Positions 34,129 to 45,545 are shown, counted from the first letter of the stretch. The stretch: 64,000 bases of DNA from Ursus arctos (GCF_023065955.2 NW_026622808.1:47876475-47940474); one strand, 5' to 3'. Made by a program: numbers and translations. The notes: generated by a model not told the origin, from the sequence alone.

Positions 34129-35188
34129 CTTATTAAGAAGAACAGTATGCTGTGCAGTATTTCAAAATGGCTTTCTCCCCCTTAGAGATCACTGTGAGAT
34201 TCTGGTAAGGCTCCTAGAGGTAAAACTGAACGAAAGTGTGGGGCCTCCACAAGACTGGACCCGTCTGGAGTTTTTAACTCTCAGACTTGTCCACACGTAG
34301 GCACCAGTAGTTCATCAATTCAGCAACTATCAATTGGGATAGTTCAGGTTTTCCTATCTCAACACTGGTTCTCATGGAAGTTTCTGCTCACGGAGTCTTC
34401 TGCTTGTGGGTTTCTGCTCCGGTAAGTTGTGATTCTCAGTATTCACCAGTCTGTCTTTTAGAAGTCTCCAGAGAAAATCTTAGCCTCTAAAACCTACAAC
34501 TATAGCGAACAGTAGACCAGCCTAACTCATGGTCAGGTTAACATAACGTCACACAGTAAAGGCATATTTTCCTCAATTCTTTTCATCTAATATGTCATGT
34601 TTGACTTTCATTTAAAAAGTCTTGCTAAATAACATGTGAGATCTCTGCAGATCGGATATTTTCACCACTTTAAGGATTTTCTTTTGTTGTCGTTGTTGTT
34701 GCTGCCATTTGCTTGTTTTGCGACTTTCCTGGTCAAATTTTGTCAAGTCTGTGTTCTTTGTCATATGACGTCACTAAAGTCTGTGCTTGGTAACTTTAGT
34801 AGTCAGGCAATGATCGGACGGAGATGTCCTTGAACCAGTAAGTCTTCCTGCCTTTGCCACAGGGCTCTGTGCTGTGGCACGCCTTCAGTGCTCACAGTCA
34901 GCCAAAGGTAAGAGAAAAAGGCCTTCCTATGTCTCTCCTGAGCAAGCGCACCACCCTGCATATGCTGTGTTCTAGCTTTCCAGGAGCATGCCTGAGATTT
35001 TCAAAGCCCCCGTGGACATCTAATTTTCCAGTTTTTCCCTTTAAGTGTTTTTGCCAGGGTCTTGTTAGCCTCAACTGATATCACTGCCGGAGGGAAAAGT
35101 GACGTTAAACAAATGCTAATTTTTTTTTTTTTTTTTTGTAGGGGGTGGGTGAGGGTCCTGTTTGCCCAGAGTGAGCTCTGAATCAGGT
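34129..35188 (-). mobile_element. Probable 5'UTR of the host L1M
   Basis: No coding signal. Assigned to the old element mainly by continuity and by the end at about 36.27 kb. A T-run lies at 35120-35139. Confidence 0.4.
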
Positions 35189-35284
35189 CAAATAAAGAAA
35201 AGCCCTGAAAAGAGAGCTTTTCTAGGAAGTTTTCACAGGTCAATGAATGACAGTTCTCTGGGGTAGTGCTTTTTGGGGAAGTCC
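35189..35284. repeat. Left copy of 96-bp target duplication
   Basis: Starts CAAATAAAGAAAAGCCCTGA and ends GGGGAAGTCC directly at the first L1 base. It differs from the right copy at five positions. Confidence 0.92.
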
Positions 35285-35851
35285 ACGTAGTGAAGGGCCA
35301 TATGCACCCCAATGTTCATAGCAGCATTGTCCACAATAGCTAAATCATGGAAGGAGCCGAGATGCCCTTCAACAGATGACTGGATTAAGAAGATGTGGTC
35401 CATATATACAATGGAATATTACTCAGCTATCAAAAAGAACAATTTCTCAACATTTGCTGCAACCTGGACGGCACTGGAGGAAATAATGCTAAGTGAAATA
35501 AGTCAAGCAGAGAAAGACAATTATCATATGGTTTCTCTCATCTATGAAACATAAGAACTAGGAAGATCAGTAGGGGAAGAAAGGGATAAAGAAAGGGGGG
35601 GTAATCAGAAGGGGGAATGAAACATGAGAGACTATGGACTCTGAGAAACAAACTGGGGGCTTCAGAGGGGAGGCGGGTGGGGGAATGGGATAGGCTGGTG
35701 ATGAGTAGTAAGGACGGCACGTATTGCATGGTGCACTGGGTGTTATATGCAACTAATGAATCATCGAACTTTACATCAAAAACCAGGGATGTACTGTATG
35801 GTGACATAATATAATAAAAAAACATGATTATAAAAAAAAATTAAAAAAAAA
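35285..35851 (+). mobile_element. 5'-truncated young L1 with long TSD
   Basis: 567 bp: the ORF2 C-terminal end (GTTCATAGCAGCATTGTCC, TGGAATATTACTCAGCTATC, TAAGTGAAATAAGTCAAGC), then the 3'UTR (ATGAAACATGAGAGACTATG, CATGGTGCACTGGGTGTTAT), ending in A-rich 35831-35851. The frame at 35312-35554 is the ORF2 C-terminus, not a gene. Confidence 0.95.
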
Positions 35852-35947
35852 CAAATAAAGAAAAGCCCTGAAAAGAGAGCTTTTCTAGGAAGTTTTCACA
35901 GGTCAGTTAATGACAGTTCTCTGTGGTAGTGCTTTTTGGGGGACTCC
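35852..35947. repeat. Right copy of 96-bp target duplication
   Basis: Begins immediately after the A-tail of the L1 and parallels 35189-35284 to the CTCC end. Confidence 0.92.
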
Positions 35948-36270
35948 AAACCTGTTCTGCGTTGTCCAGTGGCTGCTAGGCTGCTGGATTTCACAGCTCC
36001 TGTAGTTACAAAGCTGTTGTTTTCTTAGCTGCAGTAGAGCTGGGGATACGGAGACGGGAATAGGGAGAGAAAAGCCATGGAGCTTGCAGTTCTTATGAGA
36101 GTCACCTGGTTTTCTTGCATAAATGCATAAATAACCAAAGAATTGTTGCAAACTTCTGATTAATATTCACAGTTCTGCCAATGTTGAGTTTCATGATTGT
36201 TGCCAGTATTCTCATTGCGTTATGAAAGAGTGGATTTTTCAAGGTGCTTACTCCACCATTCTAGAAGTGC
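35948..36270 (-). mobile_element. Probable 5' end of the host L1M
   Basis: Plus-strand block ATGAAAGAGTGGATTTTTCA, then GCTTACTCCACCATTCTAGAAG near 36250, resembles the antisense of an L1M 5' start. That would make the host element span about 24.05-36.27 kb including its insertions. Confidence 0.45.
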
Positions 36271-36653
36271 TTCTCCTGTATTGTATTAATGGCATATGTT
36301 TTGGTGTGATTGATTCACTACCATTTGAAACTCCTCCAGTCATGGTGAGAACCACCTGATATGCAAGCACTGCTGGGAATCATCTTGCTGGGAATGTTTT
36401 GCTATCACTACCTGATGTTCAATTTCTCCTCATGTCTCTTTTCTCAAATGTAGCTACAAATGAAGAATAAATGAAAAAGGTGCTGCCGGGATATAAAAGA
36501 ATTTACGCTAAATCCGTTAACCAGAAACTCCCAAAGATGAAACTGATTAGGTTGTCATATCAAAAAGATTGAAAATATCCCACTGTTATCACTTGCAGGT
36601 AGATAAAGTTTTCCTTCAAAAAGTGTTTGAAATGAAAATATTATGTTACTTTT
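36271..36653. other. Single-copy-looking DNA
   Basis: No repeat or coding signal recognised. Confidence 0.4.
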
Positions 36654-36667
36654 AAAAATGGAAATCA

Positions 36668-36886
36668 GGGGCGCCTGGGTGGCACAGCGGTTAAGCGTCT
36701 GCCTTCTGCTCAGGGCGTGATCCCGGCGTTATGGGATCGAGCCCCACATCAGGCTCCTCCGCTATGAGCTTGCTTCTTCCTCTCCCCCTCCCCCTGCTTG
36801 TGTTCCCTCTCTCGCTGGCTGTCTCTATCTCTGTCGAATAAATAAATAAAATCTTAAAAAAAAATAATCAGAACAAACTTTAAAAA
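36668..36886 (+). mobile_element. can-SINE, ursid-type young subfamily, 14-bp TSD
   Basis: GGGGCGCCTGGGTGGCACAG head, GCGTTATGGGATCGAGCCCC, CTCCTCCGCTATGAGC and TGTCGAATAAATAAATAAAA blocks. The tail carries an internal non-A patch (TAATCAGAACAAACTT). AAAAATGGAAATCA is identical at 36654-36667 and 36887-36900. This is the copy most diagnostic of a bear-lineage host. Confidence 0.97.
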
Positions 36887-36900
36887 AAAAATGGAAATCA

Positions 36901-37560
36901 TTGTAAGACTCCATGAGTTATGGTGAGAGCAAAGTGATTGCTTTTGCTTTTTTCTTATATTTAAAATATTCAATTGTCCTTTCTATTTTCTTCTTACAAT
37001 AGCAAGAGCTTACGATAAGATTTTGATTTTAGGTCTGATGCTCACTTATATAACATGATTAAACAAATATTTTTTAAGACCAGGCTGGACGTAAGGGAAT
37101 TAATTATATTAAATGTGGTAATAACAATTTATCAATAGTTTTAATGGAAAGAAGATTATTGTAGTATTTCCTGTGATTTACAATAGCCAACCTTGCCATA
37201 AAGTTGGAGACTGTGGATGTTTTATAGTAGACTAGGCATCATTACATAAGACACTTCTTATTTATAAGCTGGGAGCAAAGGGCGGTGATAAAATTGTCTA
37301 AGTTAATTCTATAGAACAACTAAATTCAGACCATCGCAATTTAGAATGTCATTATTTTAACACAAATGAGCCAAAGTTCTTTTCTACTCTCCTTATATTA
37401 AAAAAAAGTTTGCAGAGCAAGGTAATCAAATAAAAGAATTCTTAAGAATAAACTATAAAATGTAAGAACATATGAATCATTAACATACACATTTAAATTG
37501 TTATTTATCTGTTAAGCAAGTTAGAAAAATTCCCTATTTAGAAACACTGTACAACTTGCC
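36901..37560. other. Single-copy-looking DNA
   Basis: AT-rich, nothing recognised. Confidence 0.4.
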
Positions 37561-38100
37561 TGAATTCAATAAACATTTATTCAATTCCAACTATGTGCTA
37601 GACATTTACAATATAACACTGAAAAGACAGACATGGTCATCATGGAACATAGAAGACCCAAGTCTCCAACTCTTCTCCCTATTTCATCCCCTCTAAAGTC
37701 AACAAAAATCAAGTGGATGCAATTCAAGATAATGATATAAAAGAACCCAAAGAGGCTAAAAAAAAAAAAAAAAAGATAAGAGTGAGAAGCACTTGCTGTA
37801 AATAACACAATCATGAGAGACCTCTCTGACATGGAATCCTAATAAATGAGGTGACTGAATGAGTGAAGAGAAGCATGTTAGTTAGGCAGGGGAACAGCAT
37901 GAACAAAAGTCATGGAGACTGACACTGGAGAGAACTTGAATATTGCATGACCTGAAAAAGAGGTCGTGATGTATAATAAGAAATTGGGGGTAGGAGATAG
38001 ACAGTAAGAAAGGTAAGTGTCACGTGATAAAGGTTAAGTGTCACATGGTAAAGATGGGAAAGAGGCAGAGTCTAGATTAAGCAAAGCCTCAAGTTATAGT
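37561..38100 (-). mobile_element. Diverged L2 3' region
   Basis: AATTCAATAAACATTTATTC followed by ACTATGTGCTAGACA is the antisense L2/MIR 3' end. The continuation (AACAGCATGAACAAAAGTCATGGAG near 37895) follows the L2 'AACAGCAAGTGCAAAGGCCCTGAGG' region. A short tandem of about 21 bp (AAGTGTCAC[G/A]TG[A/G]TAAAG) occurs at 38012-38053. Poly-A at 37760-37775. Confidence 0.5.
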
Positions 38101-38424
38101 AAGTGTTAAGTTCTGGGTTTCCCCCTCAAGGACACAGTACTTACATTTATTCTCCAAATAAAGCAAGAATGTTTGAGGCTAAATGGCAGAATGAAAAACC
38201 CTTAGGACTTTGTTCCTTTTTTGTTAAAAGAAAAACACTGCTTCCAAAAGTATCTCTGTCAATGAAGCAAATACATTTGCATTCTTTCTTCTGGTAAGTG
38301 GAAATATGTGGGTGTTATCTGTGGTAGCTGATAGGATTTCCAAGTCAGACTCTCAAGGCCTAAAACATCTTGGCTATTTTAATACTCAGATAATTGGAAA
38401 TCAAAGGTAGTATTCAGTATCCCT

Positions 38425-38640
38425 TGTTACCAGTGCTTTATAAGAATTAACTCATTCAATCTCTATAACCCTATGTAACTTTTATTACTATCTCCATTTT
38501 AAACACATAGAAACTAAGGCAGGAAGAATTTAAGTAACTTGCCCATGGCTGTGTTGTTACAAAGTGGATTTGGGATTTGAACCCAGCCATTCTGATATCT
38601 GAGGCAGGCTCTGTCCACAACACCCCTCTGCCTGCCATGA
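38425..38640 (-). mobile_element. MIR
   Basis: Antisense MIR order: TTAACTCATTCAATCTCTATAAC, CTATCTCCATTTTAAAC, TTTAAGTAACTTGCCCATGG, TTTGAACCCAGCCATTCTGA. About 215 bp, close to full core length. Confidence 0.85.
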
Positions 38641-38784
38641 AGGTCATTCGCTATACTCCAAGGTTAGGACTAGCCCCACTGTACATCTGGAAGCTCAGCC
38701 ACCAGCGTCTGAAGGGGAAGCTGCAGTGCCCATATGATAAAAGGCTAACTTGTGTCAGATGGATGACTATTATAGTGTGGATTT

Positions 38785-38925
38785 TTCAAAAGGTATAGTT
38801 GACATACAGTCCACTATTAGTTTCAGGTATACATCATAGTGATTTAATATTTTTAGACATTAAAAATGATGCACCAACATGTGTTACCATCAAAGTTATT
38901 ACCACTGCAAAAAAAAAAAATTCAA
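38785..38925 (-). mobile_element. L1 3'UTR fragment
   Basis: GTATAGTTGACATACAGTCC and ATTAGTTTCAGGTATACATC are the antisense end of carnivoran/eutherian L1MA-type 3'UTRs. Short. Confidence 0.7.
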
Positions 38926-39056
38926 AAGTCTTTGGTTTGAAAACCAAGTTAATGTTAGATGACTCGCCAGCACGCGTACAGAGTCTGAATCAGAAAGGTG
39001 TCTATGAGGAGGAAGATGGTTGCTAAGGTCATCTAATCTTAAAATATGCTCTCTCT

Positions 39057-39256
39057 GGGGCTCCTGGGTGGCTCAGTCGGTTAAGCATCTGCCTTCAGCT
39101 CAGGTCCTGACCTCAGGGTCCTGAGATTGGGCCCTGCCTCGGGCTCCCTGCTCAGGGGGGGGAGTCTGTTTCTCTCTCTGCCCCTCCTCCCCAGCTCGTG
39201 CTCTCTCTCTCACTCTGTCTCTCTCCCTCTCAAATAAATAAATAAAATCTTTTAAA
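39057..39256 (+). mobile_element. can-SINE, older subfamily, 16-bp TSD
   Basis: GGGGCTCCTGGGTGGCTCAG head and a long CT region with an internal G8. AAAATATG[C/G]TCTCTCT flanks it at 39041-39056 and 39257-39272 with one mismatch. Confidence 0.96.
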
Positions 39257-39272
39257 AAAATATGGTCTCTCT

Positions 39273-41014
39273 TCCAACCCACCTCATGAAATAACCTGGA
39301 GCAATTCATAAAGGAGGTGGTCATGGAATTGTAAGATTGAAAGTCAGTGCCTAACTAAATTTTCTAAGGAAGGGAAGGAATGCTATTTGACATGAACACT
39401 TTTTTTTTTTCAATCATATTGCTAAAATTTCTATTTTTCAACTGTGTTAATTGAAAAGCTGTTTCAATTCAGAAATATGTGGAATAAGATCTTCATGCAT
39501 AATAATATATAAGATGCATATTTCCAGTATATATCAAAACTTGATATCTTAGAAATTCTTTAAAGTTACTTTCACATATCTTTTAAAAGTTAAATGCTAA
39601 TTTGGAGACTAGTATTTCTATCAATGAATTTTGCAATTCAAAGTGCCTATGTTAAAATATAACCCACTAAAGGAAGACATTAATTTCCCATATCTTTTTC
39701 ATGTGATATGCTGATGATCTTCCACTGGAGAGAACATGCAATCACCATATGTGAAGAAGAACCAAAAGAAGTCTTTTAGAGAAAGATATGGAGAAATTCT
39801 TGTTTCCTCTGGCAATAACATTTTCTATCTTCTAAACTCAAACCTTATTTTCTAATTTATAGGCATAATGACGGATTATTATGCATCTTACAGCTATGTG
39901 CTTGTCCTAATACAGTTAACATATAGCATTATATCTAGTGTGTGATAGCTGAATTATATTCTGGAATTTTCTTCTATTTTATGACGGCCTATAACAGAAT
40001 AATTAAAAAAGGAGAGAAAAGAGAGAAATAAAAATGAATGATGAAAGAATACAAGATCAAAAAACATAAAAGCATGAATGTGAATAGTTAAGAAAGATGA
40101 CAAAAGCAAGCTATAATCTAAAAGGAAATTAAATGTATCTCAATGACCTCATTTTAAGCATAATGATGTTAACATAAAATGGAAATTAGTTTCTGAACAC
40201 TCTGAAACAGAGAAATCTGTATAATGCTCTAAAATACCATCTTCTTATATCCACGGTCATTTCATAGTTAAATATGACTTTACTGCCAGTGATTCCTAAA
40301 AATATGTTAACATTTAAAGTATTCATATTTTTTAGAAAAGTATGAACATTTACATGAAAATGATGACATTTTATAAGTACTAGAGGTACAGTGATATGAA
40401 GAAATTACATAGATTTGGTATTTTATCAATAATTTCATAGCTTCCCATTTTTAGGTATCAAAATATCACATGACCAATATGATGTAACTAGGACTATATT
40501 GATTTGAGAAGAATGATACAGGTATAATATGCTCAAAAACCTGTGTTGAGATTAATACTGAAATTATGCAGCTAATAACAATTCACTGTATGTGTATGTG
40601 AGCCAGCAGGTAGCGCTAACATACCGGAATTGAAACCATATTATTTCAGCCGGATAGAACCCCAACCCCTAAACCCAGCATTCTAAAACATTCACTGTGA
40701 AGTATTTTAGATTCTAGCCATTTCAAGTTAGTAGGAAATCCTTGAATCTTTGCTAATTTTGACACTATTTTAAGTTTTCTATCCTTCTATGCGGTCAACA
40801 GTTTTAAGTAGTAACTGCTTTACATTCGAAGTCGTAATGTAGTTTGGTACCATTTCAAATACATACCATGATTAGTATTTAGAAATATTTATCATATGAA
40901 ATACAAGAAAACTTTCTTATTATACATGCTATTTTGTATCTAATCTATATTAACAATGTGAAAAAAACACCTGTGTATACTCCCACAAATATCTGATTTA
41001 CCCTATGAAAGGTG
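39273..41014. other. Single-copy AT-rich DNA
   Basis: About 1.7 kb without a recognised repeat or gene, one of the longer repeat-free stretches. A CTCF-like core (13 of 14) lies at 40603-40616. Confidence 0.45.
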
Positions 41015-41028
41015 ATCACCACGATTTT

Positions 41029-41224
41029 TTTTTAAAAGATTTTATTTATTTATTCGACAGAGATAGAGACAGCCAGCGAGAGAGGGAACACAAGCAGGGG
41101 GAGTGGGAGAGGAAGAAGCAGGCTCCCAGCAGAGGAGCCTGATGTGGGGCTCGATCCCATAACGCCTGGATCACGCCCTGAGCCGAAGGCAGACGCTTAA
41201 CTGCTGTGCCACCCAGGCGCCCCT
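41029..41224 (-). mobile_element. can-SINE, young subfamily, 14-bp TSD
   Basis: TTTAAAAGATTTTATTTATT tail side at left and AGGCGCCC head at right. ATCACCACGATTTT is identical at 41015-41028 and 41225-41238. Confidence 0.97.
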
Positions 41225-41238
41225 ATCACCACGATTTT

Positions 41239-41956
41239 CCTACCAAAAAATAACTTATAGTTATTCTTTAGAACATAAACTGTTCAGAAATGGTTTTGTT
41301 AATTTTAGATGGGCAGTTAAATATGAAGCATATTTGTGGCTAGAAATACAGAAGATTCTAGTTAATTGTATTTCTTATGAAGGTAATCATCACTGCTTTT
41401 CAAACTACATACGATCAATTTTTAAGAAAAGTTTATTAATATTTTGCATCTTGTTTTCCCGCTTGTTATTTCAAAGAGAGTAAAGACGTGTTATAATAAT
41501 AGTGTGTTTTAAAACATCGACAGTAACTGATTTCAATATATACAGTGAGCTCCATTATTTAAGGAGTTTGATTTGCCAGTAAAGGTAGTAATTATTTCTG
41601 TATGCACAAAGCATAAATTTCTATAAAAATTTCATGAGGAAGAGGTGGAGACAGCTTGAAGGAACCTGTCTCCAAAGCTAGTTTTGACTAGAAAGAAGCC
41701 CTGGGAACTGTAGAGGAACAGCAACTGGCAAAAAAAAATGTGGGGGGCGGGGCTGGCTAACAGCTTGGATTGGCGCAAAGTCGGTAGTGCATGGGTGTGC
41801 CCAGGACAGAAAAATGAGCCAGTTCCTTACTGCTGGGGAACTCTTGTTTACCTGAAGCTATAAAATGAGATGTGTTGAGGTACAGGATTAGTCAAACGGA
41901 TATTTAATGTAAAATAGGAGTGAACTCAGAAAGAGCAGAAAATTTCAATGGCTTCA
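41239..41956. other. Single-copy-looking DNA
   Basis: No repeat recognised. A short GC patch (TGTGGGGGGCGGGGCTGGC) lies at 41740-41758. Confidence 0.4.
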
Positions 41957-42975
41957 ATCATTCAACAAATATTTATTAAGGGACCATTGTATAAGGCACT
42001 ATTGTAGGTAACGAGGGCACAGCAGTGAACAAAATGATAAATTCACTCGGGCCACTTACTTCCAGTAAGGAAAATATTAAAGAGGGACCAGAAAAGGCTT
42101 CCCCAAGGAGATGAGCAGAAGTGAGGACTCAGAAGTGAGGCAGAAAGCTGTGTGACCGGGGGAAGAACTTTCCGTGCCAAGGGCACGTCAAGTGCAAAGG
42201 TCCTGCAATGACAGCATCCTGATAAGTTCCATGACCAACAATGATGCCCATGGGGCTGAAGCAGTAAGTGAAAGGGAAAACAGTAGGCAATTAGGTAAAA
42301 AAAGATAACGGGGGTGCAAAGCACATAGGGTGTTTGGATCATGGAACACCCTTGGAGGCGGACATGATCTGACACGTAAAGGATCCCCTCGGCTTTCTTG
42401 TTGCACATATTCCGTAGCTGGAAAGGAAGGAAGCAGGGAGGTGAATGAGGACGCTACTGCACGGATCCAGGGAGTGATGACTCTGCCTCAGATGAGAGTG
42501 GTAGCAGCAGAGGTGGTGGCAACTGGGGTGCCTGGGTATATTTTGAAGCCACAGCCAATAGGATTTGCTACAAACTAGCTGTGGGGTGCAAGAAAAAGAA
42601 GTCCAATATAACAATTGTTTTTAGCCTAAGCAAATGGATGAAAGAAATTTCCATTAACTAAAAAGAGGTAGGCTATAGGAGGAGGGGGTTTTGGGAAGAA
42701 AGTTGGGAGCTCAGTTTTGGACTCTTGGACATCCGTGTGGAGATGTAAAGAAGCAGTTGAATATATAGGGCTATATGGCAGAGGACAGAGGGCAGAGAAA
42801 GAAATGTGACCTTGATCAGAACATAGATGGCATTTAAAGTCACGAAAATGGATGTGATCACATAGGGAGAGGATGTAGATGGAAGAGAATACACCCAAAA
42901 AGTGGGACATGGAGGACTCCTCCTTTAGAGATCTGGGAGAAGAAGAGGGACAGGTGAGCCCCTGAGAAAGTGGCA
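41957..42975 (-). mobile_element. Long L2 LINE segment (3' end into ORF2)
   Basis: About 1 kb of antisense L2: TCAACAAATATTTATTAAGG, ACAGCAGTGAACAAAATGAT, AAGTGCAAAGGTCCTGCAATG, GACATGATCTGACACG, GTGGTAGCAGCAGAGGTGG, ATATTTTGAAGCCACAGCC, GACATCCGTGTGGAGATG, ATAGATGGCATTTAAAGTC. Minus-strand frames here (42043-42408, 42339-42614, 42626-42976) are decayed L2 reverse-transcriptase sequence and not genes. Confidence 0.85.
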
Positions 42976-43129
42976 AACAGATTGAGAGTCAAGAGTGCTT
43001 GCCACATTGCTCATGCCTCTGTGCACTGTGAAGGAGCTGGGTCCTTCCATGCTCACACCTGCAATAAATATGCCCACCCTGGGAATACCAGGAAGAGTAG
43101 CTGCTAAATCATAAAATGATGACAGTAGC

Positions 43130-43328
43130 TTAGCTTTCTGGGGTGTTACGTGGGCCAGTCATGGCATTAAGCAAACACAGGAAGTTAGGACTATTTCCAT
43201 CTTCATTTTTACATGAGCGACATGTAGTTGAATGGGATTAAATAACTTGCATGGGGTCACACCACTAGCAGGTGGTGAAAATTGGATTCTCTTTCAGGTA
43301 GCCTGCCTTCAGAGCCAGAGTAAGCTGA
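43130..43328 (-). mobile_element. MIR
   Basis: Antisense MIR landmarks: GGACTATTTCCATCTTCATT, AATAACTTGCATGGGGTCAC, ACTAGCAGGTGGTGAAAATT, GCCTGCCTTCAGAGCCAGAG. Confidence 0.75.
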
Positions 43329-43369
43329 CAATTAATTGAAACCAAAATTAATAACACTGATCAGAATCA

Positions 43370-43500
43370 TGTCTTGTGTCAAGATAACTTGGGTTCTACC
43401 ATTTACTCATTAATTCTTTGGACTTCAGGCACGTGGTTGATCTTTCGGAACTTTAATCACCTCCGTTGTAAAATAGGTCCATTCTATCCTGCCTGGCTAC
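43370..43500 (+). mobile_element. MIR fragment
   Basis: TTGGGTTCTACCATTTACTC, then GACTTCAGGCACGTGGTTGATC, then CACCTCCGTTGTAAAATAGG, in sense MIR order. Confidence 0.65.
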
Positions 43501-43519
43501 CCAGCATCCAACAAATGGC

Positions 43520-44300
43520 ATCTCTTCTTATTCCTGAGAATTATCCTTGTGTTCTCCCTCTCTTACCATCCCAAACCAATCAATGCTCAAGTCTCATTGA
43601 TTCAATCTTCCGTGACTTGAATATGTCTCTTTCTTTCTATCTCCCACTTGTTCAGGGCACCATTCTCTCCTTTCTGGGTTTCTTTTCTCCTGATTTCCCT
43701 CTTTCTCCAGTCTTCCCAAACAGCAGACAGAATGATCTTTCTAAAATGCAAATCAGATCAGGTCACCTACACTGGTTAAAACCTTTTCATAGCTCCCTGT
43801 CACCCTCAGGATAGAGCAGTTTGGAGGTCATTTCTTAAAGCTTTTCCTAACCTGGGGTGTGTTAGGCTCTTTCTGTACTTGCCACAAAATGGCACATTAG
43901 GAAATGGACTGATACTGTTAGTTTGCCAGCCTGGGCCCCTTCTCTCTCTCCGCATGCCCTCTAGACTAATGTAAATCTCTACAAAGGCAGAAGTATGATC
44001 TGGATCATATTGCCGTGAATCCCCAAGGTCTAGTACAGGGCAGTAAATATTTCTGTAAGAATGATACACAGTGGGGCGCCTGGGTGGCGCAGTCGTTAAG
44101 CGTCTGCCTTCGGCTCAGGGCGTGATCCCAGCGTTCTGGGATCGAGCCCCACATCAGGCTCCTCCGCTGGGAGCCTGCTTCTTCCTCTCCCACACTCCCT
44201 GCTTGTGTTCCCTCTCTCGCTGGCTGTCTCTGTCAAATAAATAAATATAATTTTTTAAAAAATGACACACAGTAAGTGTTAATGATAAAATAACACAAAA
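43520..44300 (+). mobile_element. L2 3' part, split by a SINE
   Basis: CAGACAGAATGATCTTTCTA, AATGCAAATCAGATCAGGTC, TAGCTCCCTGTCACCCTCAGG, CTCTAGACTAATGTAAATCTC, CAAGGTCTAGTACAGGGCAG follow the L2 consensus. It resumes at 44274 after the SINE. The 146-codon frame at 43374-43814 lies across MIR and L2 and is not a gene. Confidence 0.85.
44073..44260 (+). mobile_element. can-SINE, young subfamily, 13-bp TSD
   Basis: GGGGCGCCTGGGTGGCGCAG head, GCGTTCTGGGATCGAGCC, CTCCTCCGCTGGGAGC. AATGA[T/C]ACACAGT at 44060-44072 and 44261-44273 with one mismatch. Inserted in L2. Confidence 0.97.
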
Positions 44301-45160
44301 CATTGCTGGATGAATGACACATAGTATTGCTGAAAAAGTTAAGAAATGAATAAAAAGGAGCATGCCAAGGCATAAGCTCTTCATAGGTTTAATCTGCAAA
44401 AGGCACAAGTCTCAGTGTTTTAGGATAGAAAACTAGGGGTGCTTTGAAACCAATGTCAAAATTGCAATTGGTAAAGCATGAGAGAGAGGAGGGAGGAGGA
44501 AAGAGAAAGGGGGAAGTGCTATTACATGAACAACTTTTGGTCCTAAGGCTGTGTTAGAATCTGAATTCTGAAGCCCCCCACACCTGCTCTGTCTGGTTCT
44601 TCTGTTACGGATCCTTGAGATTAAAAGGCAGTATCATAAAGCAGGTACAATCCTTGGTCATAAGACAGGTCAAAATACAAGTAGCTTAGCACCCCCTACA
44701 CACTGTCCTTTCACACAAGTGTTTCGGTTCCATCCCCTGGGAGACATCTGAAAGTGCCATCCTACTTAAAGGAAAGGGGAATTTAAGACAGAGACCACAC
44801 TACTCAACTTTAGAGACCCTTGAGAAGTGGTAGTTGTGATGACAAAGAAGAACTGGACACGAGTGACACGCCCTGCCTCCCGAGACTGGTGGGGATTGCT
44901 TCCTGTGTGTATCCAAGTACATCCTCTCGGAAACGATACTACATTTGAGGTATTCTGTAGTTTTCTGGTGCAACTTGCATGTTTCTAGTTTTTCCTCTGG
45001 GTGTTCACCTGGTGGCTGAGCATGTTTTGGAGTTCCCTCGAAGCACAGAAGGTCCAAGGACCAGCAGCACTGGCATTCCCTAAGAATTCCCTAAGTGATT
45101 TGGACGCAAGTCAAAATTTTGGAAGCACTATTTTAGAGGACTGTCAGAGGAAAGCAAGAC
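44301..45160. other. Single-copy-looking DNA
   Basis: No gene recognised. Purine-rich patch at 44480-44516. Confidence 0.4.
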
Positions 45161-45161
45161 A

Positions 45162-45348
45162 TCAGTGGCTCTCAAAGTGTTGTCCCTGCACCAGTACCAA
45201 CAACATCACTGGGGAACTGGTTAGAATATGCACATCCTTAGCCCTACCTCAGAACCACTGAATCAGAAGGTCTGGGGTGGGGCCCAGTAATCTGTACTGT
45301 AGCAAATCTTCTAGGTGATACTCATGCTCACTGAGGTCTGAGAAGCCC
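45162..45348 (+). mobile_element. MER5A hAT DNA transposon, full length
   Basis: CAGTGGCTCTCAAAGTGT terminus, ATCACTGGGGAACTGGTTAG, GGTCTGGGGTGGGGCCCAG, and a terminal inverted-repeat counterpart GTCTGAGAAGCCCC. About 187 bp, close to the 189-bp family length. Confidence 0.9.
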
Positions 45349-45394
45349 CAATCTGAGCAGACTGCCAGTAATCAATCGAGGGGCAGTGGGCATG

Positions 45395-45545
45395 TGGTGC
45401 AATGGGAGGGCAGGCAGGAGAGGAGGATGCTGGGTTTCTTGCCAGCTGCGATTAATTAGCTGTGTGGCCTTGGGGAAAGAACTTGACTAATTGACTGGAT
45501 CTAGTTTCCTTAGCTGCAAAGAGAAAAGGATAGACGTTCTTTGGA
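45395..45545 (+). mobile_element. MIR
   Basis: TTAGCTGTGTGGCCTTGGGGAAAG, then TAGTTTCCTTAGCTGCAAAG, the core and following MIR block. Confidence 0.75.

Noticed and set aside
43374..43814. 146-codon plus-strand frame
   Set aside because: Spans a MIR fragment and the L2 3' region; no coding signature.
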